Shown: piece after piece, positions 26,833-34,936 of the stretch
How positions within the stretch are numbered: position 1 is the stretch's first letter
Layout of the letters: the number at the start of each line of letters is the position of its first letter
Source of the DNA: Leptolinea sp. UBA5366
GTDB taxonomy: Bacteria; Chloroflexota; Anaerolineae; Anaerolineales; Anaerolineaceae
NCBI GenBank assembly: GCA_002407845.1
Contig: DHPK01000033.1
Span: forward strand, 88,229-152,228
DNA length: 64,000 nucleotides
Direction of reading: 5' to 3'
The notes under the pieces: model-generated
Told to the model about the DNA's origin: nothing
Database searches by the model: none
Seen by the model: the letters and a program-made list of their open reading frames with translations, nothing else
Translations under genes and position numbers: made by a program

Positions 26833-27906
26833 TCAGATCAGGTTTCCCATCCCGACTTTTATAAACGGCAGACTTTCTTTCATGATGATGCTGCACTCAG
26901 TGACGATGACGGGTTTCGTCACTTTCCTGTCTCCAATCAAAATTTCAAAAAGCAGGTTAATTGCATAATAAAACTGTTGAGCCGGCTTTTGATAAATTGT
27001 AGCTCCAACAACTCCCGACTCAAGATGTTCTCGGATTCCCTTGGTGAATTCATGCCCGAAAACCATAATGGGTTTTTCTGATTCTGTGACCGCGTCCGCA
27101 CATCTTTTTGTCAGCCCATTCGTGACATAGAAAAAATCGATAGACGAATGGTTTTGAATGCACTCAAGCGTCATTTCATAGACATTGCGATCGTATTCCG
27201 CTTCACTGTCACCGGGAAGTGCGCAGACCTGCAGAACGTTCATTTGAGGGATTTCTTTTTTTGCTTTACTTAAAAACCCTGAAATTCGCTGTTGAGTCCC
27301 ATTGGAAGTGCTGTGAGGTGCCAGAATCACCACATTGCATCGATCATTGGAGTAAAGGCTGACCAGTTTTGCTGCTAGCTCTCCAATGCGAAAGTCGTCA
27401 GGACCAATATGCAGCAGACGCCTGCTCCCGATAAGGTCTTCAATCACAGTTACGAACGGGATGTTATTAGGGATACTTTGATCAATCCGCTGGCTTGAAC
27501 TGTCATTGACCGGGTTGATGATCAGGCCATTCACACCCTGATTCAAGAGCGATTTTATTGAATTCACCTGGTCAGGAAAATTGTAATCGTAGGTGTGCTC
27601 AACGATGAGTTCTACACCAAAAGGGAGGAGTTTGTTTTTTGCCGCTTCGATCCCTTCTCCGATTTCAACCCCAAAATCATCTTCAATCTTTGGGTAGGTT
27701 AATCCTATTTTGAGATTGCTCTTTCGGACGGATAATGCCCGGGCAATTTGATTTGGCCGATAAGAGAGTTGATCGATGGCAGCCAGCACAGCTTTTAATT
27801 TTTCGGGAGAGACACGCCCCCGATTATGTAAAACACGGTCTACTGTTGCAATTGATACGCCTGATAAAGCGGCTACGTCTTTTATAGTAGATTGCTGATT
27901 AGCCAA
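26833..27906 (-). CDS. LacI-family transcriptional regulator
   Basis: 357 aa. The N-terminal helix-turn-helix T-I-K-D-V-A-A-L-S-G-V-S-I-A-T-V-D-R-V-L (about 7-26) and hinge helix region N-Q-I-A-R-A-L-S are followed by a periplasmic-binding-protein-like ligand domain. The start is a TTG at 27906 with AGGAGTCC upstream; no better start exists. It is divergent from the arabinose-type importer operon, and two LacI-type operators lie between them, so it most likely represses that operon and perhaps itself. Its convergent neighbour is tRNA-Leu, only 10 bp away. Confidence 0.92.
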   Translation of the reverse strand: MANQQSTIKDVAALSGVSIATVDRVLHNRGRVSPEKLKAVLAAIDQLSYRPNQIARALSVRKSNLKIGLTYPKIEDDFGVEIGEGIEAAKNKLLPFGVELIVEHTYDYNFPDQVNSIKSLLNQGVNGLIINPVNDSSSQRIDQSIPNNIPFVTVIEDLIGSRRLLHIGPDDFRIGELAAKLVSLYSNDRCNVVILAPHSTSNGTQQRISGFLSKAKKEIPQMNVLQVCALPGDSEAEYDRNVYEMTLECIQNHSSIDFFYVTNGLTKRCADAVTESEKPIMVFGHEFTKGIREHLESGVVGATIYQKPAQQFYYAINLLFEILIGDRKVTKPVIVTECSIIMKESLPFIKVGMGNLI

Positions 27907-28201
27907 AAAGGACTCCTGTTGATGCCATGATGAGTGCTATTGTAATAGCAAAGTGCAAAACTGGATATATCACATCAATCAAATGCCAGAAATACATATA
28001 AATCTGATGCAATTTTTGTCTGTAATATGAAAATGTTAACGCACCCATTAAATATGTCCTTTCGAAGGCTGTTGAGCGTGAAAAAGATTTTTAATTCTCT
28101 AAATCCAGTCATAGAAATGGCTGATAATACCAAATTCTTGAACAATAGCGATGAAAGTAACATATCTATGGTGATTTAAATCATTGAAATTTATAAATTA
28201 G

Positions 28202-28215
28202 TGGTAACGTTACCA
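28202..28215. promoter_or_regulatory. LacI-type operator O1
   Basis: TGGTAACGTTACCA is a perfect 14-bp palindrome with a central CG. It sits 18 bp upstream of the -35 hexamer. Confidence 0.7.
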
Positions 28216-28233
28216 AATTATGTTTTTAAATGC

Positions 28234-28262
28234 TTGACAGAACTGATTCAGACAAGTAGAAT
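28234..28262 (+). promoter_or_regulatory. Sigma-70 promoter of the arabinose-type importer operon
   Basis: TTGACA and TAGAAT are separated by exactly 17 bp. The promoter lies between the two operators. Confidence 0.7.
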
Positions 28263-28340
28263 CCCATCGTAATCACGAATATTTCGAAGAAAAGAAGAGA
28301 ATAGAACAATATACGAAAGTCGGACTGATTTGAGAGAAAG

Positions 28341-28354
28341 TGTTACCGTTACCA
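28341..28354. promoter_or_regulatory. LacI-type operator O2
   Basis: TGTTACCGTTACCA matches O1 at 12 of 14 positions with an intact right half. It is centred 139 bp from O1, a spacing that would allow a repression loop around the promoter. Confidence 0.6.
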
Positions 28355-28389
28355 TGTTTGTGTCAGCTGACATTTAGGAGGAAAAAGTT

Positions 28390-29895
28390 TTGGGATCATA
28401 TCTTGAATTCAAGCAAATAAACAAGTATTTTCCGGGCGTTCATGCACTAAGTGATTTTTCATTAAAAGCTGACAGTGGTATCGTGTATGCCATAGTGGGC
28501 GAAAATGGTGCAGGAAAGTCTACCCTGCTAAAAATTCTGAATGGCGATTATCTTCCTGACAGCGGTGAGTTTTTCATTGATGGCGTCCAACAGAAATTTA
28601 CAAAACCCAGCGAAGCAATTTCTGCGGGAGTGAGTGTTATTTACCAGGAACGCCAAATCATTTTGGAAATGACCGTGGCTGAAAATGTGTTTCTTGGAGA
28701 CTGGCCATGCAATAAGGCTGGCAAGGTTGATTATGAGCGGATGAACAAAGAAACCGAGGAAATAGCCAAAAGTTTCGGACTTGATATTGCCCCAGATGTC
28801 AAAGTTAAATCACTCAGCATCGCTCTGCAGCAGATGGTCGAAGTTATGAAAGCAGTAAACCGAAATTCCAAAATTATTGCTTTTGATGAACCGACCGCAA
28901 GTCTTAGCGGAAAAGAAATTGAAATATTGTTCAAGATTATTCGAAAATTACAAGCGGAGCAGAAAGTGATCTTTTATGTCTCCCATCGGATGGATGAAAT
29001 ATCCCAAATAGCGCAAAAAGTAGTCGTCCTGAAAGATGGAAAATTTGTCGCAATGAGAGATCAGGAGAATGTCACGGATGACGAATTGATTCGATTAATG
29101 GTAGGTCGTCCGCTGGGGTCGGTGTTTCAAGAAATTCAATCCGAAAGAGAAATTGGTGAGGTTGTTTTAGAAGTAAAAAATCTGACAACTCACTCAGTAA
29201 AAGACATTTCTTTTTCACTTCGGCGGGGAGAAATTTTGGGATTTGCAGGGTTGGTGGGGTCTGGAAGAACAGAAATCATGCAGGCACTATTCGGGCTGGA
29301 CCATATTCTGTCAGGAGAAATAATCTACGATGGACAGCGCTATATCCCCTCTACCCCAACTCACGCGATTGAAGTTGGAATCGCGATGGTTCCTGAAGAT
29401 CGTAAAACTCAGGGGATTATGCCGAATATTTCAGTGAGAGGAAATATCACAATTTCGATTTTGAGAAAATTGCTGAATAAATTTAAATCGATTGATGTTC
29501 AAAGAGAGGAAATAATTGCTCAAGAAAATATCCAAAAATTGTCAATCAAAACGCCTGATTCAGATAAATTAATCGCTCAATTATCTGGCGGGAATCAACA
29601 AAAGGTGATCTTAGCCCGATGGCTGGTCACACACCCTAAAGTGTTGATCTTAGATGAACCCACGAAAGGAATTGACGTTGGCGCCAAGGCTGAGTTTTAT
29701 CGAATCATTAGCGAATGCGCCAAAAATAATATTGCAGTCATTGTCATTTCATCAGAACTTCCAGAAGTCATCGGTCTCTGTGATCGAATCATTGTGATCA
29801 GAAATGGCAGCATTTCTGGCGAAGTCAATCAAACAAGTGCAACGGAAGAAAACATTCTGAAATATGCCATGATTGATTTACAGGAAACTAAATAA
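28390..29895 (+). CDS. Sugar ABC transporter ATPase, AraG/RbsA type
   Basis: 501 aa with two ABC domains. Domain 1: Walker A G-E-N-G-A-G-K-S-T (about 37-45) and Walker B I-I-A-F-D-E-P-T (about 160). Domain 2: P-loop variant G-L-V-G-S-G-R-T-E, signature L-S-G-G-N-Q-Q-K (about 399) and Walker B L-I-L-D-E-P-T-K. The start is a TTG, supported by AGGAGG at optimal spacing. Here the ATPase gene comes first and the binding-protein gene third, unlike the operon at 18.4 kb. It powers import together with the next two gene products. Confidence 0.93.
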   Translation: MGSYLEFKQINKYFPGVHALSDFSLKADSGIVYAIVGENGAGKSTLLKILNGDYLPDSGEFFIDGVQQKFTKPSEAISAGVSVIYQERQIILEMTVAENVFLGDWPCNKAGKVDYERMNKETEEIAKSFGLDIAPDVKVKSLSIALQQMVEVMKAVNRNSKIIAFDEPTASLSGKEIEILFKIIRKLQAEQKVIFYVSHRMDEISQIAQKVVVLKDGKFVAMRDQENVTDDELIRLMVGRPLGSVFQEIQSEREIGEVVLEVKNLTTHSVKDISFSLRRGEILGFAGLVGSGRTEIMQALFGLDHILSGEIIYDGQRYIPSTPTHAIEVGIAMVPEDRKTQGIMPNISVRGNITISILRKLLNKFKSIDVQREEIIAQENIQKLSIKTPDSDKLIAQLSGGNQQKVILARWLVTHPKVLILDEPTKGIDVGAKAEFYRIISECAKNNIAVIVISSELPEVIGLCDRIIVIRNGSISGEVNQTSATEENILKYAMIDLQETK

Positions 29896-29905
29896 GGATA
29901 AAGCC

Positions 29906-30910
29906 ATGGTACTTTCAACTTGGAAAAATAAAATTAAAAAGAGTGATTTTGCAGATAAGATTTCGTTGATCATTGCCCTGATTGTCTTGGTAGCCTTTTT
30001 TTCTTTTTTCAACAAGAATTATTTCTCTTCAAGAAATTTTATAAACATTTTGGTCGCATGTTCATTGATGGGCTTTGTGGCAATAGGCGAAACAAAACTG
30101 ATCATTGCAAATTTAATCGATCTTTCTGCCGGTTCAGTAGCAGCCTTTGCTACAGTATTCAGCGCAATTCTTGTCAGAGCCGGTGTTAATCCTTATCTGT
30201 CGCTGCTTCTCGCGATTGGCTCGGGCTGCTTTGTCGGACTGCTCAATGCGATGCTGATCAACTATCTTAAGCTCCAGCCATTCATTGCGACGCTTGCGAT
30301 GATGTCAATCGCCCGCGGCGCCGCATACATCATTTGCGGCGGACGCGCGGTTCCAATCGCAAATGCAACCTTCATTAGTTTTGGGACTTACCGTCTCTTT
30401 AGGGTATTGCCGTTGCCGGTTATCTTGCTTATATTAACTTTTCTTGTGGGCGGTTACATACTTAAAAACACTTTCTTTGGCAGGAGTGTATATGCATTGG
30501 GCGGGAACTCTTATGCTGCCCGCTTGTCTGGACTGAATCCGGAAATGATCACCTTAAAGCTCTACCTATTATCAGGCGGACTGGCTGGTTTTGCCGGAGC
30601 TCTTCTCGCTGCACGTATGAATTCGGGGCAACCTACTGCCGCTGTTGGATTGGAATTTGACGCGATCACAGCGGCTGTTTTAGGCGGAGCTGCATTTACA
30701 GGCGGAGTTGGGACAATTCTTGGCACTTTTATTGGCATGCTGATCCTTCAGGGATTCAACACCGGGCTGATCATGCTGAATGTTCAAATCTTTTGGCAGA
30801 ATGTGGCGCAGGGCAGCTTGTTAATTGTTGCACTGGCATTTGATTATCTGCGCAAAAAAGAGCGCAACAAAAAACTGCTGACAGATAGCATGAAATCGAT
30901 TAACGGATAA
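29906..30910 (+). CDS. Sugar ABC transporter permease, AraH/RbsC type
   Basis: About 334 aa integral membrane permease with 8-10 helices. Family features: a G-x-x-x-I-A-N-L-I-D-L-S-A-G-S segment, A-T-L-A-M-M-S-I-A-R-G, and A-A-R-L-S-G-L-N in the ATPase-contact loop. The ATG at 29906 is preferred because AAGGAT precedes it; an upstream in-frame TTG at 29873 lies inside the ATPase gene and has no ribosome-binding site. 10 bp separate it from the ATPase stop. Confidence 0.92.
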   Translation: MVLSTWKNKIKKSDFADKISLIIALIVLVAFFSFFNKNYFSSRNFINILVACSLMGFVAIGETKLIIANLIDLSAGSVAAFATVFSAILVRAGVNPYLSLLLAIGSGCFVGLLNAMLINYLKLQPFIATLAMMSIARGAAYIICGGRAVPIANATFISFGTYRLFRVLPLPVILLILTFLVGGYILKNTFFGRSVYALGGNSYAARLSGLNPEMITLKLYLLSGGLAGFAGALLAARMNSGQPTAAVGLEFDAITAAVLGGAAFTGGVGTILGTFIGMLILQGFNTGLIMLNVQIFWQNVAQGSLLIVALAFDYLRKKERNKKLLTDSMKSING

Positions 30911-30948
30911 ACGGATTCAATCTTTGGTCCGATAAAAAAGGAGTAAAA

Positions 30949-31947
30949 ATGAAAGAAAATCGCACTATTAATATTCTGGTTGTTGTCTTAGCGGCATTGC
31001 TGCTGATCTCAAGCGTTGTTTCTGCGGCTGATGATCAATTGGTTATTGCCGGTATTTATAAACTTGGAGATGGAACATGGTTCATTCAAGAAGGAAAGGC
31101 TTCACAGGAAGTTGTTGAAGCAGCCAATGGTAAGTTCATGTATATGGATGCCAGAATGGACGGCGCACAGTTTTTGGCATTGATCGATACTGCAATTGCT
31201 CAGCACGTTGATGGAATTTTGACCTGTATACCGGATCAGAACCTGAGTAAGGTAACCGTTGATAAGCTGAAAGAAGCTGGAATTCCAGTTATCGCCGTTG
31301 ATGATGCGCTGCAGACAGAAGATGGAACATTGCTGGCGCCTTGGGTTGGAATTGACGGATACAATATCGGTTTGAGCGTCGGTGAATGGGCTGCAGAGTA
31401 CATTAAAAAGAACAACTATATTGATGATGAAGAATTTGCAATCCTGCTGTTGACTGCAGACACGATTTCTTCGGTTGTTCCCAGAACCGAAGGCCAGTTG
31501 GATGGAATTAAAGCAGTTTTCCCGGATTTCCCAAGCAATAGGATTTTCAAAGCGGATCATGACACCGATGCTGAAATGGCGAATGTGGCTGCGTCTGCGA
31601 TTTTCACCGGTAATCCGCACATTACCAAATGGCTGGTCTTAGGAGTCAGTGACGAAGGCGCACAAGGTGCAGCCAGAGCATTGGAATCGGCAGGGATTGC
31701 AAAAGATTCTGTTGCGGTCGGTCTTGGCGGTTATCTTGCTCCGGAGGAGTTTGCCAAAAAAGATTCTCCATTCAAAGCAGCGGCTTATTTCTCAGCGAAG
31801 AGTGTTGGCGGGACGGCGGCTCAACAACTGCTTGACTATCTGCAAAATGGCACTGAAATTCCGGAACGATTTGCCGTAAGTGCAATCATTGTGGAACCTG
31901 ATGATGACCTCATAGAGATTATGCCGGAATACACAACAGATAAGTAA
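30949..31947 (+). CDS. Sugar-binding protein resembling L-arabinose-binding protein AraF
   Basis: 332 aa, exported: signal peptide with hydrophobic core and V-S-A-A-D cleavage near residue 26. Several stretches follow E. coli AraF rather than RbsB: C-I-P-D-Q-N-L (about 98), I-P-V-I-A-V-D-D (about 115), and K-W-L-V-L-G-V-S-D-E-G near 230, which matches the W-L-I-V-G-M-N-D region of AraF. The ligand is therefore probably a pentose, galactose-like sugar or related polyol. It is followed by a perfect hairpin and a creatininase-family gene. Confidence 0.88.
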   Translation: MKENRTINILVVVLAALLLISSVVSAADDQLVIAGIYKLGDGTWFIQEGKASQEVVEAANGKFMYMDARMDGAQFLALIDTAIAQHVDGILTCIPDQNLSKVTVDKLKEAGIPVIAVDDALQTEDGTLLAPWVGIDGYNIGLSVGEWAAEYIKKNNYIDDEEFAILLLTADTISSVVPRTEGQLDGIKAVFPDFPSNRIFKADHDTDAEMANVAASAIFTGNPHITKWLVLGVSDEGAQGAARALESAGIAKDSVAVGLGGYLAPEEFAKKDSPFKAAAYFSAKSVGGTAAQQLLDYLQNGTEIPERFAVSAIIVEPDDDLIEIMPEYTTDK

Positions 31948-31958
31948 ATAAGGATGAT

Positions 31959-31993
31959 GGACAACAAGCCGTGTTTATAGCGGCTTGTTGTCC
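31959..31993 (+). promoter_or_regulatory. Intercistronic stem-loop between binding protein and hydrolase genes
   Basis: A perfect 13-bp inverted repeat (GGACAACAAGCCG / CGGCTTGTTGTCC) with a 9-nt loop and no T-run. It probably stabilises the binding-protein message or attenuates expression of the downstream gene. Confidence 0.7.
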
Positions 31994-32009
31994 ACATATA
32001 AAGGCTATT

Positions 32010-32795
32010 ATGAAAAACAATAAATTTGAAGAATTAATCCCTGAAGAAATCATTTCCGAAACCTCTCAGTCAGGCATTTGTTATTTGCCGATCGGTTCAA
32101 TGGAATGGCATGGTCCTCATATGGGAATGGGAGTTGATACTCTGCACGCCTATGAAATCAGCTTAAGAACTTCAAAAAAAACAGGCGGTGTTGTTTTCCC
32201 ACCGCTCTTTATTGGGACAGAAAACGAGCGCAGCAGTTCTGTGCTTAAAAACCTTGGATTTTCCGGCAATGAAAAAATAGTTGGGATGGATTTCCCCAAT
32301 AACAGCATTAAAAGCTTTTACTGGCCAGAGGATCTTTTCGAAGCAATAATTCGTGCGCAAACAGAGATGACCCGTAGGCTTGGGTTTAAATTAATCGTTT
32401 TCACAAATGGTCATATGGCTGAAAGTCAAATGGAAATTCTCGAAAAAATTTCCGCAGAACTCAGCGATGCCGCCTGTAAAATAGTAGTCCTCAATGTATT
32501 ATTCACAGAATCCTTTCCGCAGACTGGCCATGCAGGGCTGGCGGAGACAGCGATCATGATGAATATCGCTCCTGATTCGGTAAAGCTTGACAAGCTGCCA
32601 GAACGGTCAACCCCATTGCAAAATGTTGATTTTGCTATTGTCGATAATGATTCTTTTTTAGGAAAACGCGGACATGATTTCACAGTCCATTTTGATCCAA
32701 GAGATGCTTCAGCAGAATTGGGGGAGAGAATTATCGAAGCAGAGGTCAAGAAGTGCGTGGATCTGGTTTTGGCTGCAAGAAACATGATAGCGTGA
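32010..32795 (+). CDS. Creatininase-family metal-dependent hydrolase
   Basis: About 261 aa from the ATG at 32010 (AAAGG upstream; a longer frame from 31971 would run through the hairpin). The metal-binding pattern of the creatininase family is clear: M-E-W-H-G-P-H-M-G-M-G-V-D near residues 23-35, T-N-G-H near 131, and H-A-G-L-A-E-T near 180. Characterised relatives act on creatinine, formamidopyrimidines (ArfB), MftA precursor and keto-inositols (IolN). As the last gene of an importer operon it probably acts on the imported sugar or its oxidised form; a lactonase- or IolN-like ring opening is one possibility. Confidence 0.85.
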   Translation: MKNNKFEELIPEEIISETSQSGICYLPIGSMEWHGPHMGMGVDTLHAYEISLRTSKKTGGVVFPPLFIGTENERSSSVLKNLGFSGNEKIVGMDFPNNSIKSFYWPEDLFEAIIRAQTEMTRRLGFKLIVFTNGHMAESQMEILEKISAELSDAACKIVVLNVLFTESFPQTGHAGLAETAIMMNIAPDSVKLDKLPERSTPLQNVDFAIVDNDSFLGKRGHDFTVHFDPRDASAELGERIIEAEVKKCVDLVLAARNMIA

Positions 32796-32809
32796 GCCTC
32801 CGTCCTCAT

Positions 32810-32850
32810 TTTATAAGAAGCGGGGCAGAAACGCGCTTCTTATAAAAAAT
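32810..32850 (+). terminator. Terminator of the arabinose-type importer operon
   Basis: TTTATAAGAAGCG and CGCTTCTTATAAA form a 13-bp stem with an 11-nt loop. The flanking sequence is A/T-rich rather than a clean T-run, so its efficiency is uncertain. Confidence 0.7.
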
Positions 32851-33020
32851 CTTTTCGGAGGATGCAAAGAATTCGTCAATCCTGCTGTTATTGCAAATGA
32901 AGTCTATCACCCTGCGAGATGAACAATTTCCTTTTCTTACTCAAACATTCATAAAATGAAATATCATTAGAACTACCGCTTGCTGAAAAAAAGGACCAAG
33001 CTGGCGGGAATGAGGATGAT

Positions 33021-33497
33021 ATGAAAAACTATGCAATTTTTCAGACGCCGATCGGCAAAATTACAGTTGCTGAAAATGGCAGAGCGATCACCAATCTGCT
33101 TTTTGCCGGCGAGAAGCCAAAACCTGACTGGACAGAACAGGAAACTGACCTGCTGAAAAAGGCAGGCGCTCAATTAGCCGAATATTTTGCATTTGAGCGG
33201 CGGGAATTTGATCTGCCGCTTGAAACAGAGGGAACCCCATTCCAGCGCTCAGTTTGGGATGCGTTGCAGGACATCCCTTATGGCGAGACGCGCAGTTATG
33301 GCCAAGTTGCGGCTGCAATCGGCAATCCGAAAGCCAGCCGTGCAGTCGGGATGGCGAATCACAACAACCCGATTTCGATTATCATCCCGTGCCATCGCGT
33401 GATCGGTGCGAATGGTTCGCTGGTCGGTTTCGGCGGTGGATTAGACGTAAAAGATTATCTGTTGACGCTGGAACGGAAAAATTCGGAGACTGTATAA
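33021..33497 (+). CDS. ogt: Methylated-DNA--protein-cysteine methyltransferase
   Basis: 158 aa DNA repair protein that removes alkyl groups from O6-alkylguanine by irreversible transfer to a cysteine. The active-site motif P-C-H-R-V-I-G is at about residues 122-128, followed by the G-F-G-G-G loop. The R-S-V-W-D-A-L-Q-D-I-P-Y-G helix-turn-helix segment places the flipped base. The protein is short, lacks the Ada N-terminal domain, and is therefore Ogt/AGT type. It stands alone between two operons. Confidence 0.95.
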   Translation: MKNYAIFQTPIGKITVAENGRAITNLLFAGEKPKPDWTEQETDLLKKAGAQLAEYFAFERREFDLPLETEGTPFQRSVWDALQDIPYGETRSYGQVAAAIGNPKASRAVGMANHNNPISIIIPCHRVIGANGSLVGFGGGLDVKDYLLTLERKNSETV

Positions 33498-33549
33498 CCG
33501 GACGGTTTCAAGCATTTCTTTCTGCAGGAAACAGGATTTAAAAAAGAAC

Positions 33550-33595
33550 CCAGCTGGTGGCTCAGTAATAGCCTGTCCAGCTGGATTTATTTTTT
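33550..33595 (+). terminator. Terminator between ogt and the convergent URO-D-family gene
   Basis: Two CCAGCTGG octamers pair, extended by GGCT/AGCC across a small bulge. ATTTATTTTTT follows on the plus strand and A-rich sequence on the other side, so it is probably bidirectional. Confidence 0.75.
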
Positions 33596-33609
33596 CGCAA
33601 TTGTGCCAG

Positions 33610-34665
33610 TTAGGCTTCTGGATAGACCTCTCGCATTGCATTGCGGAAGGCAAAAATGTCTTCTTCCGTGCTGTTGGGATTGATTGAGCAGTAGGGCGCC
33701 AGGATATACGCCAGATCTTTGTTTTTCTCAAGCGTATTTTTCGTCTCTTCAGCGATCCGCTCGCTTTGCCCAGTGCCGAAAATCATCTCATTGACGCCGC
33801 CCATCGGCACAATGCCGTTCAGCCAGGCTGCTGATCCTTCGAGCGGCGGATTTCCTTCCGCTCCCTGATCCCAATGGAGCACATCAATCGGATAATCCAG
33901 GAACCATTCCGGATTGGATTTCATCCCGCAGGTATGGAAAATGATCTTCCCGCCTTTTCTGCGAATACACTCCAGAATCTGGATGTCATAGGGTTTGATC
34001 CAGGATTCCCATTCGCTCTTATGAATATAACCGGCTCGTGCCCAGCCGATTTCTGCATAGAAAAATCCATCTGCACCGGCGTCCATGATGCGTTCCGCGT
34101 AATCGACGAAAGTATCTGTAATCGCCTGCAGCGCATTCCGCATCAATTCAGGTTTTTCTTTGAAAAGCGTAAAGAGCACGTTATCCTCGCGCGAAGCTGG
34201 CTGATGGCGCCGGACAGTGGGGACACCGAGCGCGTCACAGATGTAATGGACGGGTGTGAACATTGTCATGAAAATCGGGACGTCATCCTCTTTCAGGCTG
34301 GCTTTAATCAATTCGACGGCTTTGATCATGTCGCCAAATGCTCCAAAGTCTCCGGCTTTTTTTGTGAACAGGCTCAGGTCGTCCGCAGACTTGAATGCTT
34401 TCGAGACCAGTTTTGGGTAAATTACATTTTCGTAAATCGAATAGTCATAAACATTCCCCCAGATTTCCTTAGCAATCGTGGCAGCTGGGTGAATCTTAAT
34501 GAAATCCCAATCGTATTTCTCGTAGTTTTCCATTGTGCTCTGGAATAAATCTTCAGCTTTTCGCTCTCTGCCTGGCACATGCCAATAAGCATTAATAGGC
34601 GGGCGATCTGCCTTTTTCCCCTGTAATACTGTCATGACTCTTTCACGTTTAGAACATTTGCTCAT
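33610..34665 (-). CDS. Uroporphyrinogen decarboxylase-family protein, second copy
   Basis: 351 aa. It opens with S-K-R-E-R-V-M-T-V-L-Q-G-K-K-A-D-R-P-P, the URO-D superfamily start, and carries a putative Zn-binding H-T-C-G at about residue 248. It is shorter than and clearly different from the copy at 22.0 kb, so the two are ancient paralogues. It is divergent from the oligopeptide importer and transcribed alone. A cobalamin- or corrinoid-linked methyltransferase role is possible; no corrinoid protein gene is nearby. Not a HemE for heme synthesis by its context. Confidence 0.8.
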   Translation of the reverse strand: MSKCSKRERVMTVLQGKKADRPPINAYWHVPGRERKAEDLFQSTMENYEKYDWDFIKIHPAATIAKEIWGNVYDYSIYENVIYPKLVSKAFKSADDLSLFTKKAGDFGAFGDMIKAVELIKASLKEDDVPIFMTMFTPVHYICDALGVPTVRRHQPASREDNVLFTLFKEKPELMRNALQAITDTFVDYAERIMDAGADGFFYAEIGWARAGYIHKSEWESWIKPYDIQILECIRRKGGKIIFHTCGMKSNPEWFLDYPIDVLHWDQGAEGNPPLEGSAAWLNGIVPMGGVNEMIFGTGQSERIAEETKNTLEKNKDLAYILAPYCSINPNSTEEDIFAFRNAMREVYPEA

Positions 34666-34936
34666 TTTGTCTTCCTTGGAATATGTGTTAAAATACTTTG
34701 GGTTATGATTTAAATAATAGTCTATACTCTCTCAATTCGCAATTCGTAGAAAAGACTCATATTTTTGTTAGTATTGGATGAATGCTTATCATTTTAAGCA
34801 TAACAAAAATAACGATTCTGGTTTCATAAATGATTGAAATTGCGAATGAATGCAATCAATTTGCAACTTTTTTTTCTTTATTATTTTAGTGGTGTAACAT
34901 TTGAAAAACTCAAAAATTGAAAGTTGAGGGTCTGAA

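Larger units (their letters stand above)
27907..28389. other. Divergent control region of the LacI regulator and arabinose-type importer
   Basis: 483 bp without a credible gene. It contains a perfect 14-bp palindrome (28202-28215), a TTGACA/TAGAAT promoter (28234-28262), a second operator copy (28341-28354) and an AGGAGG ribosome-binding site before the TTG start at 28390. The 290 bp nearest the regulator show nothing recognisable. Confidence 0.7.

Noticed and set aside
27975..28163. 62-codon minus-strand frame in the control region upstream of the LacI gene
   Set aside because: No ribosome-binding site, no recognisable domain, and A+T-rich intergenic composition.
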